DNA of 64,000 nucleotides. Origin: Sva-07 sp963793335. GTDB taxonomy: Bacteria; Actinomycetota; Acidimicrobiia; Acidimicrobiales; Ilumatobacteraceae. Positions 1-8,548 of this stretch are shown in pieces; position 1 is the stretch's first letter; each line of letters begins with the position of its first letter. The stretch is taken from the NCBI GenBank assembly GCA_963793335.1, contig CAWBZS010000014.1:62001-126000 (forward strand). Reading direction: 5' to 3'. Below the pieces are notes generated by a model, which saw only the letters and a list, made by a program, of their open reading frames with translations, did not search any database and was not told where the DNA came from. The translations under genes were made by a program, and so were the position numbers.

Positions 1-826
1 CGTCGTGGCCGGTGTTCATCGCCTGCACCAGCGCGAGGACCTCGTCGCCACGTGCCTCGCCGACCACGAGCCGGTCGGGTCGTAGCCGGAGGGCGGTGCG
101 AACGAGTTGGGCGAGGTCGACCGGTGTCGGACCGTCCGCTGTGGCGGGACGTGCTTCGAGACGCACGACGTGGGGGTGGCGAATCGGGAGTTCGGTGGTG
201 TCCTCGACGACGAGGAGACGTTCGGTGGCGTCGACGCCGTCGAGCATCGCGGCAACGAGTGAGGTCTTGCCCGACGAGGTGGCTCCCGACACCACGATGT
301 TGCAGCGTCGATCGATCAATTCGGTCAGCAGTTGGCATCCGGTCGCATTGGCGAACGCGGTCAGTGGAAGCACGTCGCTCCGGAAGCGACGAATCGACAG
401 GGTTGCTCCGTCGACTGACACGGGTGGGAGGACCGCGCAGATTCGCGACCCATCGTCGAGTCGGGCGTCGACGATCGGCGACGAGCGGTCGACGCGACGT
501 CCCAGCGGTGCAAGGATCCGCTCGATCAGCAGGTGGATGCTGTCACCGTCCAATTCGCCCACGAGTGCGAGGTCACCGTTGCGGTCGATCCAGATCTCGC
601 GGCCCGCGTTGACCATGACTTCATCGATGTTGTCGTCGCGGACGTAGACGTCGAGCTCGCCGAGGCCGCGCAGGTGAGCGATCGCCCGGTCGGAGAGCTG
701 CTGGCGTTTTCCGTCGGTGTACAGCGGAGCGAGCCGGCGCACTTCGGCGTCGACGAGCGCAGCGGGGTCGCCGGGGTGGTCGGCGACCGTGGCGCAAATG
801 GCCCGGACGAGATCGGAGTCGGTCAT
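1..826 (-). CDS. TadA/CpaF-type secretion ATPase (partial, 3' end outside window)
   Basis: AAA-type motor ATPase of a Tad/Flp pilus or related type II/IV secretion machine, acting at the cytoplasmic face of the membrane. 275 codons from the start are visible. They hold the N-terminal domain, a Walker A motif GATSSGKT (residues 181-188), the acidic box VVEDTTEL (about 206-213) and the Walker B-like RLVVGEARG (about 252-260); the frame runs off the window edge just after NTGHD. The ATG at 826 overlaps the stop of the upstream CpaE/TadZ-like gene in an ATGA, so the two are translationally coupled. Further tad genes should lie beyond base 1. Family assignment is secure; the assembled machine cannot be seen here. 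Confidence 0.93.
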   Translation of the reverse strand, partial: MTDSDLVRAICATVADHPGDPAALVDAEVRRLAPLYTDGKRQQLSDRAIAHLRGLGELDVYVRDDNIDEVMVNAGREIWIDRNGDLALVGELDGDSIHLLIERILAPLGRRVDRSSPIVDARLDDGSRICAVLPPVSVDGATLSIRRFRSDVLPLTAFANATGCQLLTELIDRRCNIVVSGATSSGKTSLVAAMLDGVDATERLLVVEDTTELPIRHPHVVRLEARPATADGPTPVDLAQLVRTALRLRPDRLVVGEARGDEVLALVQAMNTGHD

Positions 827-1515
827 GCTGCGACGTCGCGAAGCGCTCGGGCGATCACTCGGGGGAGCCGTGAGGCCAGCAGACCGGCGTCGACGGCACG
901 CGCCACCAAGGGGTCGAACGCGACGATCGCCTCGACTGGAACTCCGAGGGCGTGTTCGATCTCGCGTCTGCCCAGGCCGTGGCCGGGTTCGTCGACCACG
1001 ATGACTCCGGTGGGCCGAACCGGATGTCGCGCCGCTCGTCGGACCGCCAGGTAGCAGGCCCGTGTGACGAGCAGCGAGCAGGTGGAGCGTTCGCGCAGCG
1101 GCTGTGGTGGCGTTCGTGTTCCGCAGTCGACGGTGACGTCGCACCCCCACTGGTCGGACCAGTCGTGCAGCCAATGTCCCAGTGCAGCCCAGCGGGCCCG
1201 ATCGCTGGTACGCGCCGAGAGGTCGCCTGCGAGGTCGTTGTGTTGGTCGGTGATGGGCGCAACGGTGCCGCGCCATGGCAGCAGCCATCGCCTCGGGGCG
1301 ATGTCGATCAGCAGATCCGCAAGGTGGTCGGAAGCGGCGTCGCTGGCAAGCCATTCCGCCACTCCGGGACGTTCCGGTTCGGGGAGCCCGAGGACGCCGG
1401 GGATCTCGCCGTCGAGGTCGACGAGTAGCGACGGGCGCGTCGTTGCGAGCGCACGTGACGTTGCGACGACCGTCGTGCCGCTGCCACCTTTGGCAGCCCA
1501 GCAGAGTGTGACCAT
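823..1515 (-). CDS. TadZ/CpaE-like MinD-family ATPase
   Basis: 230-residue MinD/ParA-like protein, probably the localisation factor (TadZ/CpaE) of the Tad pilus system. The N terminus MVTLCWAAKGGSGTTV carries a deviant Walker A (KGGSGTT), followed by LLVDLDGEIPG, typical of the family. No N-terminal receiver domain is present, unlike long CpaE proteins. The open frame extends further upstream, but the ATG at 1515 is preferred because it is preceded by a purine-rich GGGGGA at Shine-Dalgarno distance and immediately starts the P-loop fold. It couples to the downstream TadA-like gene by a 4-base overlap. Confidence 0.85.
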   Translation of the reverse strand: MVTLCWAAKGGSGTTVVATSRALATTRPSLLVDLDGEIPGVLGLPEPERPGVAEWLASDAASDHLADLLIDIAPRRWLLPWRGTVAPITDQHNDLAGDLSARTSDRARWAALGHWLHDWSDQWGCDVTVDCGTRTPPQPLRERSTCSLLVTRACYLAVRRAARHPVRPTGVIVVDEPGHGLGRREIEHALGVPVEAIVAFDPLVARAVDAGLLASRLPRVIARALRDVAA

Positions 1516-1614
1516 GACGTTCCCCCGATCAGCGGGCGGATGTGATGGGGGAAGTCGGTGAGGAAACGGTACCGACGGCACGCCGTGCCGACAACGCAGA
1601 TTGAATGGGGCCCG

Positions 1615-2199
1615 ATGACCGAGCCGTTCTCGAACGAACCGATTCCGGTCGAGCAGCTTCCGCGTCTGTCCGATGAGGCATTCGTGTCGGTCGACCCCCG
1701 GTACGTGTGGGGTCGCCTTGGGGGTCTCGTCGCATCGGCAGCGGTCGTCGTGGCGGTCGCAGCCGTGTTGATCTGGCGCACCGATTCGCTGCTGTGGCCC
1801 GTAGTGCTCGCGGGCATCGTCGGCGCATTGATCCTGGCGACGGCCGTCGTGTGGGTCCTCGAGTCGCGCCGTCTGGCCTACCAGGTCCGCGAGCACGACC
1901 TGTCGCTGCGTCGCGGCGTGGTCACGCACGTCGTCGAGACGGTTCCGTTCTCGCGGATCCAGCACGTCAACGTCGGCCGAGGTCTCGTCGAGCGGTGGCT
2001 CGGCCTCGCAACGCTGGTGATCAGTTCAGCGGGGCCCGACATCTCGGTGCCGGGCCTGGCAGTCGCCGATGCCGATCGGATCAAGGAGTTGCTGGCGGAG
2101 CGCGCTGGTGTCGACGACGACGATGAGCCAGTGGTCCAGCCAGAGCAGAACCCCGATGCCCTGCCGCGACCGTCGTGGCCTGCGCCACCAGCGCCGTGA
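1615..2199 (+). CDS. PH domain-containing membrane protein (YdbS-like, bPH2)
   Basis: 194-residue protein with two adjacent membrane segments (about residues 37-80) followed by a bacterial PH (DUF304/bPH2) domain; LRRGVVTHVVETVPFSRIQH is the conserved core of that family. It resembles YdbS, the small partner of YdbT in Bacillus. The ATG at 1615 is chosen over the upstream in-frame 1558 because the extension is basic and unlike the family. Its stop overlaps the start of the next gene (GTGA at 2196-2199), so the pair is probably co-translated. The exact role of these proteins is unknown. Confidence 0.8.
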   Translation: MTEPFSNEPIPVEQLPRLSDEAFVSVDPRYVWGRLGGLVASAAVVVAVAAVLIWRTDSLLWPVVLAGIVGALILATAVVWVLESRRLAYQVREHDLSLRRGVVTHVVETVPFSRIQHVNVGRGLVERWLGLATLVISSAGPDISVPGLAVADADRIKELLAERAGVDDDDEPVVQPEQNPDALPRPSWPAPPAP

Positions 2200-3632
2200 T
2201 CGATCTCACCGAGCCGCAGCGCCAGTCGCCGATCGGGATCGTCCTGCTGGGTGTGAGAGCCATCCGGTCGCTGGGCTTCGCGCAGCTCGCCGTCCTCTTC
2301 TTCTTCGTCGTACGCGGTGCGGCCGACGGCCGATTGCTGTTCGTTGGTGTCGTTGCTGCGCTGGTACTCGGCGCCATCTCGGTGTTGTCGTGGTGGCGGT
2401 ACACGTTCGCGCTCGTCGACGGGGAACTCGTGGTGACCAGAGGGATTCTCCGGATCGATCGCCTCACCGTTGCTGTCGGCCGTATCCAGAGCATCGCAAT
2501 CGAGCAGGAGTTGTTGCACCGAGTGACCGACGTGGTCAAGGTGGTGATCGACACCGCCGGTACCGCCCAGGCCGAATTCACGATCGACGCGGTGTCGTTG
2601 CCGGTCGCTGAAGAGCTCCGACGCCAGGCAACGGCGGCGCGTCCCAGTTCGGCATTGGCGGGCGTTGCGAACGACGTCGATGTCGAGGCCGATGAGCGGG
2701 TGCTGTTCCAACACACGCCGAAGCGGCTTGCTGTCGCTGCGCTCACGATGTCGCCGTGGGCCGGTGTTGCGCTGCTGTTTCCGCTGTGGGTGGGGCTCCA
2801 GCAGGTGCGTGATGTGGTGTCCGACGATCCGGAGGCCCCACCGAGCGTCGACGTCGACGGGCTCGGCTGGTGGCTCGTGCCGATCCTGCTCGTCGTCGCC
2901 CCACTGTTCATCGTGCTGTTGAACCTGGCGCGTGTGTTCCTCGCCGACTGGCAGCTCACGCTTCGGACCGATGGTGTCACGCTGCGTCGGTCGTCCGGTC
3001 TGCTGTCGAGATTCAGCAGCTCCAGCAGCGTGGCTCGGATGCAGGTGCTCACCAGTCGTCAGAATTGGCTGCAACGACGAGCCGGGCTGCGGGAGGTGCG
3101 GCTGTCGAACGCAGGTGAGGGCGATCTGTCGCTGATCGGATGTCGTGACGACGACTTCGCCGCAACGGCGCGTGGGGCGGGGCTGACACCGGTCGGAGAT
3201 CTCGCGTTCGACCGTCGCGTGCATCCCGCTGAGGTGTGGTTGCGGGTCCGCAACACCGCCGTCGTCTCGATTGCGGTCTCGGTGGCCGTTTCACTGTTGA
3301 TCGGGTGGTGGGGTGCGATCGCGCTCGCAGCGGTGCCAGTGGTGTGGTGGACGGCGCACCGGCATGTACGCAACCATCGCTGGTCGCTCGGCGCCGAGGT
3401 CGCAACCACGAGCCGCGTGCTCACTTCCACGACGGAGCAGGCGGTGCTCCGCAAGGCGAACGTGGTGCGTGTCAGCCAGACGATCTTCGAACGTCGGCGC
3501 GGCCTGGCCCAGGTCGAGGTGGCCACGGCAGCCGGCACCATCCAGATCGGCATGGTGCCGCTCGACGAGGCCAGCGCCGCCCGTGATGTGATCCTTCATG
3601 GGGTGGAGACCGACCGTCGCTCCTGGATGTGA
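2196..3632 (+). CDS. PH domain-containing membrane protein (YdbT-like, tandem bPH2)
   Basis: 478-residue membrane protein with repeated bPH2 (DUF304) modules separated by pairs of transmembrane helices, as in YdbT. The motif ALVDGELVVTRGILRIDRLT and two later versions (WQLTLRTDGVTLRRSSGLLS; WSLGAEVATTSRVLTSTTEQ) mark three PH-like repeats. GTG 2196 overlaps the preceding stop; an in-frame GTG at 2175 is possible but less economical. The YdbS/YdbT pair is widespread in Gram-positives; a link to membrane stress or peptide resistance is suggested in other species but not shown by this sequence. Confidence 0.82.
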   Translation: MIDLTEPQRQSPIGIVLLGVRAIRSLGFAQLAVLFFFVVRGAADGRLLFVGVVAALVLGAISVLSWWRYTFALVDGELVVTRGILRIDRLTVAVGRIQSIAIEQELLHRVTDVVKVVIDTAGTAQAEFTIDAVSLPVAEELRRQATAARPSSALAGVANDVDVEADERVLFQHTPKRLAVAALTMSPWAGVALLFPLWVGLQQVRDVVSDDPEAPPSVDVDGLGWWLVPILLVVAPLFIVLLNLARVFLADWQLTLRTDGVTLRRSSGLLSRFSSSSSVARMQVLTSRQNWLQRRAGLREVRLSNAGEGDLSLIGCRDDDFAATARGAGLTPVGDLAFDRRVHPAEVWLRVRNTAVVSIAVSVAVSLLIGWWGAIALAAVPVVWWTAHRHVRNHRWSLGAEVATTSRVLTSTTEQAVLRKANVVRVSQTIFERRRGLAQVEVATAAGTIQIGMVPLDEASAARDVILHGVETDRRSWM

Positions 3633-3674
3633 CCAATCTGGTGGGGCTCGCCGCTCGCCGGTAGTCTCACCGGC

Positions 3675-3770
3675 GGAGGTGTCCGAGTACCTGGTGGGCT
3701 CCGCCGCCTTCAAAGCGGTTGGGATGGGCGATCCCCATCCGGCGGGTTCGATTCCCGTCCACCTCCGCCA
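3675..3770 (+). tRNA. selC: tRNA-Sec (anticodon UCA)
   Basis: 96-nt tRNA with encoded CCA (3768-3770). The acceptor arm pairs GGAGGTG with CACCTCC, and together with the T arm (loop TTCGATT) gives the 13-bp stack expected for tRNA-Sec. The anticodon stem-loop CCGC-CTTCAAA-GCGG carries UCA at 3710-3712, which reads UGA. A long variable arm is formed by GGATGGG and CCCATCC. This is not a suppressor or a tRNA-Ser: the loop sequence, long variable arm and overall plan match bacterial selC. It implies that selA, selB and selD exist elsewhere in the genome. A matching UGA-containing gene lies at 8545. Confidence 0.93.
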
Positions 3771-4051
3771 ATCAGTCTTCGAAATGCGCCACGGCAGTCC
3801 GCCCGCTCCGCTCGGTCCGACGTCCGGTGTGGACGCCATCGACGGTGCGCCGCGGTCGAACAACACGCCACGCAGCACGCTGTGGGTGCCATCACCCTTG
3901 ACGATCGGGGGCCTTCCACAACCCTGCGGTGGGATGAGTGCGTCGGATTCGCTGCAAGAGCGCAGTCGCAGCTTCGAGGTGAGTGAGGCCACGCAGCGTC
4001 TGTGGTGCCATCGCTGACGTGACGCCGACCGGACTCCTACGCTGGCCCTCG
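3771..4051. other. Intergenic region after selC, no gene seen
   Basis: About 280 bases between selC and the Bax-inhibitor-like gene. Open frames across it (for example 3598-4017 on the plus strand) run through the tRNA and look like GC-driven shadows. No strong terminator, repeat or conserved peptide was recognised. Confidence 0.5.
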
Positions 4052-4861
4052 ATGCAGACACAATCGGCAGCTCCGGTCGACCTCGGCGGAGGAAACCCCG
4101 CATTCAGCGACAAGATCCAACGCGAGTACCTCTCGGGCGCCATGTCCGAGTCGAAGACGATGTCCGTCAGCGGTGTCGCCGTCAAGACGATCGCGTTCCT
4201 CATCGTGCTCGTTGCCGCCGGGGCGTGGGGCTGGGCCTCCGCAACCGAGCCAGTGGCCGTCGACGCCGGCACCGGATACGCCAACACCACCGTCACGATC
4301 CCCGGCGGCTTCTGGCTGGCGTCGTTCGGCTCCTTGTTCGTCGGGATCTTCGTCACCGTCAACCCCCGCCGAGCCGCGCTGCTCGGTGTGCTCTACGCAG
4401 CCCTCGAGGGATACGTACTCGGAGCCATCTCGGCGATGTTCGATGCCCAGACCGAAGGCGTCGTCGGCGCCGCGGTCGTCGGAACCGTCTGCGTGTTCGT
4501 CGCTGCGCTGGTGCTCTACGCGCTTCGGATCATTCGTCCCACCAACAAGATGGCCTTCGGGGTCACCGCCGCGATCTGTGGGCTCGGGTTGCTCTATCTC
4601 TTCGTGTTCATCTTGTCGATCTTCAACTGGACATGGTTGTACAGCGACAGCTTCCGAACGATCGGCATCGTTGTCACGGGGATCGCCGTGATCCTCGCCG
4701 CGCTCAGCCTCACGCTGAACTTCGCAGCCATCGAGGAAGGTGTCGAGGCGGGCGCCCCCAAGTTCATGGAGTGGTACTGCGCCTTCGGGCTCATGGTGAC
4801 CGTGGTCTGGCTCTACATCGAGTTGTTGCGTCTTCTCGCCCTCCTGAGCCGAAACCGCTGA
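4052..4861 (+). CDS. Bax inhibitor-1/YccA family membrane protein (copy 1)
   Basis: 269-residue integral membrane protein of the actinobacterial Bax-inhibitor-1/YccA type, with seven predicted hydrophobic segments and a soluble N-terminal 40 residues beginning MQTQSAAPVDLGGG. The C-terminal block EWYCAFGLMVTVVWLYIELL matches the corresponding block in the paralogue at 28045 (EWVAALGLVVTLVWLYLELL). The ATG at 4052 is preferred to 3983 because the paralogue begins at the same point. Family members are calcium- or pH-linked channels or FtsH-associated factors in other organisms; the role here is inferred only from family. Confidence 0.87.
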   Translation: MQTQSAAPVDLGGGNPAFSDKIQREYLSGAMSESKTMSVSGVAVKTIAFLIVLVAAGAWGWASATEPVAVDAGTGYANTTVTIPGGFWLASFGSLFVGIFVTVNPRRAALLGVLYAALEGYVLGAISAMFDAQTEGVVGAAVVGTVCVFVAALVLYALRIIRPTNKMAFGVTAAICGLGLLYLFVFILSIFNWTWLYSDSFRTIGIVVTGIAVILAALSLTLNFAAIEEGVEAGAPKFMEWYCAFGLMVTVVWLYIELLRLLALLSRNR

Positions 4862-4992
4862 CGCACCAGAGCGAGCAGTGCCTGGTGTGCTCGTCGACCG
4901 GCTGGCAGCAACAGCATCCGACCGCTCATCGACTCCGCTCATCGGACTCGGCGCTGCGCCGCTCGGCGCGGGATCGTGGCTGATCGCGAGGG

Positions 4993-4998
4993 TACGAT
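4993..4998 (+). promoter_or_regulatory. -10-like hexamer TACGAT for a leaderless start
   Basis: TACGAT lies 7 nt before the GTG at 5006, the spacing expected if transcription starts at the first base of the start codon. It is one of many such arrangements in this window. Confidence 0.45.
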
Positions 4999-5005
4999 CG
5001 ACATC

Positions 5006-5503
5006 GTGCTCGAACTCGACGCGCTGAAAGGCTGGACGAGACGGCGATGGTGGTTCGCAGCGGCGATGGCGACAGTCAGCGCGCTCGCCATCGGGTTGCC
5101 GACCGACGTGATTCCCAATCCCGTGTTCGGGCGCCAAGGCACCCCGGTCGAGCCGTGGGCCACGCCAGTTCTGGCGATCACCGCGGTGCTGAGCGGCCTC
5201 CTCTTCGCCACATACCTCCAGACTGGCGACGCCGCCGATACCGCGGACACTGCCGAGACCGACGACATCGGAGGGCTCGACCGACCGAGTCGGTTCGGCA
5301 GTCTCGGAGGGTTGCTGTCGTTCTTCGCCGTCGGTTGCCCGATCTGCAACAAGGTCGTCGTGATCGCGCTCGGTACCTCCGGCGCCCTGACCTGGTTCGC
5401 CCCGATCCAGCCCTATCTGGGTGTCGTGGCGCTGGGCCTGCTGGTGTGGGCCCTGCGAGTCCGTCTGCAGGGCGAGGTCGCGTGCTCGGTCAGAGCCAGC
5501 TGA
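5006..5503 (+). CDS. Membrane protein with CPIC motif
   Basis: 165-residue membrane protein with four or five hydrophobic segments and a short acidic loop (TADTAETDDIGG). A conserved-looking FFAVGCPICNKVVV contains a CxxC pair at the edge of a membrane helix, suggesting a redox or metal role, but no named family is recognised with confidence. The start at GTG 5006 is favoured over GTG 4976 because of the -10-like TACGAT seven bases upstream. The 3' end overlaps the plausible start of the damaged phosphotransferase gene. Confidence 0.65.
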   Translation: MLELDALKGWTRRRWWFAAAMATVSALAIGLPTDVIPNPVFGRQGTPVEPWATPVLAITAVLSGLLFATYLQTGDAADTADTAETDDIGGLDRPSRFGSLGGLLSFFAVGCPICNKVVVIALGTSGALTWFAPIQPYLGVVALGLLVWALRVRLQGEVACSVRAS

Positions 5504-6465
5504 GCGTTTCTCCGATCGCAGGGTCGCCGTTGCTCGAACCATCAGACATCTGGTCTGCCGCTGAATCGGTGATGCCCGATGTGGTTGCGATCGAGGTGGC
5601 GCCGCTGGACGGTGGGAGTTCGGCGTTCGTTGCACAGCTGTCGTTGACCTCGGTCGACGGTCAACAGCGCCGTGTCGTGTTCCGCCAGCACGCCAACCGA
5701 GCGGTCAAGGAGCAGACGGGACTGGTGGCGTCCAAGGAGTTCCATCTCACCCGCAGGTTGGCCGACGACGGGGTCGAAGTCGCCCGGCCGCTCGCACTGC
5801 ACGGAGCCGACACGTCCGACGGCCCGTGGCTGGTCGCCGAGTGGATCGAGGGGACGACGACCGTCGCGTCGTCCGAGCTCGATGCCGCGTGAAGCAGATG
5901 GCCCGATTTCTGAGGCGTCTCCACGCCATCGGATCCGGGTACGTCGACGCCCCCGGGATGGGGGAGATCGAGGACCCTGTCCAGGCGTTGCCGAGGTACC
6001 TCGCCGGCGACGAGGCCGGCCGAGCCGTTGCCGATGCGCTCCAGCGGGGTGTGCAGCGGCGCCCGAACCCCAGCGTGCTCCTGCACGGCGACTTCTGGCC
6101 TGGCAACGTGATGTTCGAGCACGGCGCACTGGTGGCGGTCCTCGATTGGGAGGATGCATGTTGGGGCGACCCGCTGGTGGATCTCGCATGCGCCCGAGTG
6201 GAACTGACCTGTGCCTACGGCGCGGGTCGCATGTGAGCAGTTCACGGCCGGCTATCTCGACGACCGCCGGAATCGCTCCATGCAGATCGACCTGACCGAT
6301 CTCGCCCTCTGGGATGTCTACGTGTCGGCAACAGCACTGCGCTCGATGCACCTGTGGGGATTGTCATCCGATGACGAGCGTATTCGGCGGCGGACGACCG
6401 GGCGCTTCCTGGAGGCGGGGACCGCGGTTGGTCGCCGGCATCAGCGGGTGACCGCCAGCGGATGA
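5482..6465 (+). pseudogene. Aminoglycoside phosphotransferase-family kinase, two frameshifts
   Basis: Three overlapping frames together encode one APH/choline-kinase-like protein. The N-terminal lobe (…VVFRQHANRAVKEQTGLVAS…) runs to a TGA at 5890-5892. The catalytic lobe (LLHGDFWPGNVMFEHGAL; VLDWEDACWGDPLVDLACAR) lies in the next frame and ends at TGA 6234-6236. The C-terminal helices (CEQFTAGYLDDRR…) return to the first frame. The two shifts compensate, so the gene is either a recent pseudogene or carries two single-base sequencing errors. The first junction is a GTGA overlap (5889-5892), so a split two-chain kinase is formally possible but unlikely for this fold. GTG 5482 is a tentative start. 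Confidence 0.72.
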
Positions 6466-6489
6466 AGGTCGCTGCGACACGACCGGGAG

Positions 6490-6915
6490 CTAGTCGCAGG
6501 GCGTGCCGGTACCGACCTTCATCTGCACGACGGAACCGACAGCGATCTCCTGGGCGTCGTCGGTGAGCCCGTCCTTGTCGTCGAGGATCACGCCATCGCC
6601 GGTCGTGATCTGACGGACCTCACCCTCATTCACCGAGCCGGAGCAGACCCTGAAGTCGGCAACGAAGATGCCCTGGTCTTCGATCGCCGTGATCGCTGCG
6701 TCGGCCGGCTGCCCGAACCAGCTCTGGCTGAGCGCAACCGTTCCCTGCACCTCCGTTGTCGGCGTGACGTCGTTCGGCGCCGTCGTCTGCTCGGCCGGGG
6801 GAACGGTGATCTGGCCCTGTGCGGAGTCGTCGTCGCTCGCGCCCCCGCATCCGGCGACCATGATGAGACATCCGACTGCGGCGAACACGGCGTGCCATCT
6901 CCGCTGCGCTGCCAC
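6490..6915 (-). CDS. Secreted lipoprotein with PASTA-like C-terminal region
   Basis: 141-residue lipoprotein: basic N terminus, hydrophobic stretch and lipobox MVAGC with the modified Cys at about residue 23, then a Thr/Pro-rich linker. The C-terminal 80 residues (QSWFGQPADAAITAIEDQGI…) resemble a PASTA-like fold with two Cys that could form a disulfide. It starts with GTG and follows the gene at 6933-7904 by 17 bases, suggesting an operon. Function unknown. Confidence 0.65.
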   Translation of the reverse strand: MAAQRRWHAVFAAVGCLIMVAGCGGASDDDSAQGQITVPPAEQTTAPNDVTPTTEVQGTVALSQSWFGQPADAAITAIEDQGIFVADFRVCSGSVNEGEVRQITTGDGVILDDKDGLTDDAQEIAVGSVVQMKVGTGTPCD

Positions 6916-6932
6916 GGCGATGGTCGGTCAGC

Positions 6933-7904
6933 TCACGGATCATCGTGCTTCCTTTCGGACTCCGACTCGGGCCCGGAATCAGACTTGGACTCGGAATCAG
7001 ACTCGGGTGTGGGTTCAGGTCTGATCCCTGAGTCGGCCGAGTCGGGGTGAACGGCATCCTTGCCGGATTCGAAGATCTCACCCAAGGCACTTGCGCCGAG
7101 GATCGCAAGGACGGTGGCGATCGTCAGCGACACGAAGTCCTGCGTTCGCGATCCCCAGCCGGGGTCGGATCGCACCTCGAGCGGACCCACCTCCGTGAGG
7201 GCCACGAGTATTGCCACGGAGAGGGCGAACACCAGCCCGAACACGGGCACGTTGTTGTTGCCCCAGGCTCGCAGGATCACCAAGGCGAGCGCGATGAGTG
7301 CTCCGACGATGAAGAAGGTCAGCGGCACACGCTCGTCGCTGTAGGGCACCGTCATCTGCACAGCGATCGGCGCGGCCCGCACGTTGCGGTCGGTGAACTC
7401 GAGTGCGGCGCCATAGACGCCGGGGGGCACGCCACGAGCATCGATGCAGATCTGTATCTCGACTGCATCGTCGGTGGCGAGCGCGAAGTACCCGATCTGA
7501 TCATTCGGGATTGCCTGCGAGCTGCTCTTGTTCGCGAGTTTGCTCATCGAGACGTCCAGGAACGTGCCCGGCTCGACTCCCGCCGGCCGATCGTTGGAGA
7601 TCTCGGGCTGTGGCGATCCGTCGACCACGGTCTCCCAGATGAGGCGGGTCGTGTCCTCGTAGGCCTGATTCGGGTCGTCGAACGTCCATGCGAAACCGAG
7701 ATTCCCTTCGCTCTTGGGCAGGAGGAAGTGCGGACTGTCCGGGTCGGCGGTGGCGATGCCTTGCACCTCCCCACAGTTGCGCGTCTCACGGGGACCGGTC
7801 TGTGGTGACAGGACGACCCAGACGACGATCAGCGCGGCCACCAGCACCAGGCCGATCGACAATCCGACGACGAGAATGCGTTTGCGCTGGTCTCGTCCTG
7901 ACAT
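6933..7904 (-). CDS. Membrane protein with extracellular domain and Ser/Glu/Asp tail
   Basis: 323-residue protein with an N-terminal anchor (residues 9-32), an extracellular beta-rich domain of about 170 residues, three further membrane helices (about 200-285) and a low-complexity acidic tail made of ESDSESKSDSGPESESE-like repeats. No enzyme motif was recognised. It is the first gene of a probable two-gene operon with the lipoprotein at 6490. Annotate as conserved-architecture envelope protein of unknown function. Confidence 0.6.
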   Translation of the reverse strand: MSGRDQRKRILVVGLSIGLVLVAALIVVWVVLSPQTGPRETRNCGEVQGIATADPDSPHFLLPKSEGNLGFAWTFDDPNQAYEDTTRLIWETVVDGSPQPEISNDRPAGVEPGTFLDVSMSKLANKSSSQAIPNDQIGYFALATDDAVEIQICIDARGVPPGVYGAALEFTDRNVRAAPIAVQMTVPYSDERVPLTFFIVGALIALALVILRAWGNNNVPVFGLVFALSVAILVALTEVGPLEVRSDPGWGSRTQDFVSLTIATVLAILGASALGEIFESGKDAVHPDSADSGIRPEPTPESDSESKSDSGPESESERKHDDP

Positions 7905-8046
7905 CGCACCTCCGGTTGTGGTGTCGTGTGGTCCGTCTCCCCGTCTGCGCCGATCACCCTACGCTCGGTGTCAAGGTCGACCGGAGGACGGCCGGAACGC
8001 CGGCCACGAAGTTGCCACGAGGTCGCCACGAACGGCGACCGGCGGG

Positions 8047-8481
8047 TCAGCCTCGGTTCCCCGAGCCCAGGTCTGAGGGAGCAGGCAGGTCGGGAACGTT
8101 CTGCTGCCAGGGCCATCGTCCTTCGGCCTCGAGCTGAAGGCTCCACGAGAGGAACGTGCGAACGATCACCAGCAGGCCGAGCGCCGCCACGTTCTCGAGG
8201 GTCGGTTCGAGTGTGACCGTCCGGATGATGTCGGCCGCGATGAGGAGATCGAGGCCGATCAGCAGCCCTCGAGAGATCTCCTTCTTGAAGACGTCCTGGC
8301 CGGCAGCGGCTGACGTCTTCACGGCGGCCCGGATGGAGAGCACGATCGCGATGACCACGGAGAGCGCGATGACCCCGATGGCGATGACCTCGATCCACTC
8401 GGAGATGTCGCTCGCGACGGCCCAGTCGCCCACACGTGGGCCCTCTGACTGGAGGAGGGACTGCTGCGTCATGGGACCCAT
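8047..8481 (-). CDS. DUF1622 family membrane protein
   Basis: 144-residue protein with three hydrophobic helices. The blocks EVIAIGVIALSVVIAIVLSI and GLLIGLDLLIAADIIRTVTL correspond to the DUF1622 family of small bacterial membrane proteins of unknown function, usually 110-140 residues. Met4 (MTQQSLL) is an alternative start. It diverges from the selenoprotein gene, with about 60 bases between the two start codons. Confidence 0.75.
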   Translation of the reverse strand: MGPMTQQSLLQSEGPRVGDWAVASDISEWIEVIAIGVIALSVVIAIVLSIRAAVKTSAAAGQDVFKKEISRGLLIGLDLLIAADIIRTVTLEPTLENVAALGLLVIVRTFLSWSLQLEAEGRWPWQQNVPDLPAPSDLGSGNRG

Positions 8482-8518
8482 CTCATCACGTCAGCCGTCG
8501 CCGTGGCAGGATTTGTCG

Positions 8519-8548
8519 ATGGACGTCGACGTCGAGCATCCCGCATGA
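8519..8548 (+). CDS. Possible 9-codon leader peptide before the selenoprotein gene
   Basis: A mini-frame MDVDVEHPA starts at ATG 8519, six bases after a -10-like CAGGAT. It ends in a TGA that overlaps the ATG of the selenoprotein gene (ATGA at 8545-8548). Such coupling could set translation of the next frame. It is speculative, because short frames of this size arise by chance. Confidence 0.25.
   Translation: MDVDVEHPA

Noticed and set aside
3598..4017. 139-residue plus-strand frame across selC
   Set aside because: It runs through the tRNA gene, has no recognisable domain and is explained by high GC content.
5889..5892. TGA in the APH gene as a second selenocysteine codon
   Set aside because: The downstream coding continues in a different frame, so readthrough would not restore the protein; frameshifts explain it.
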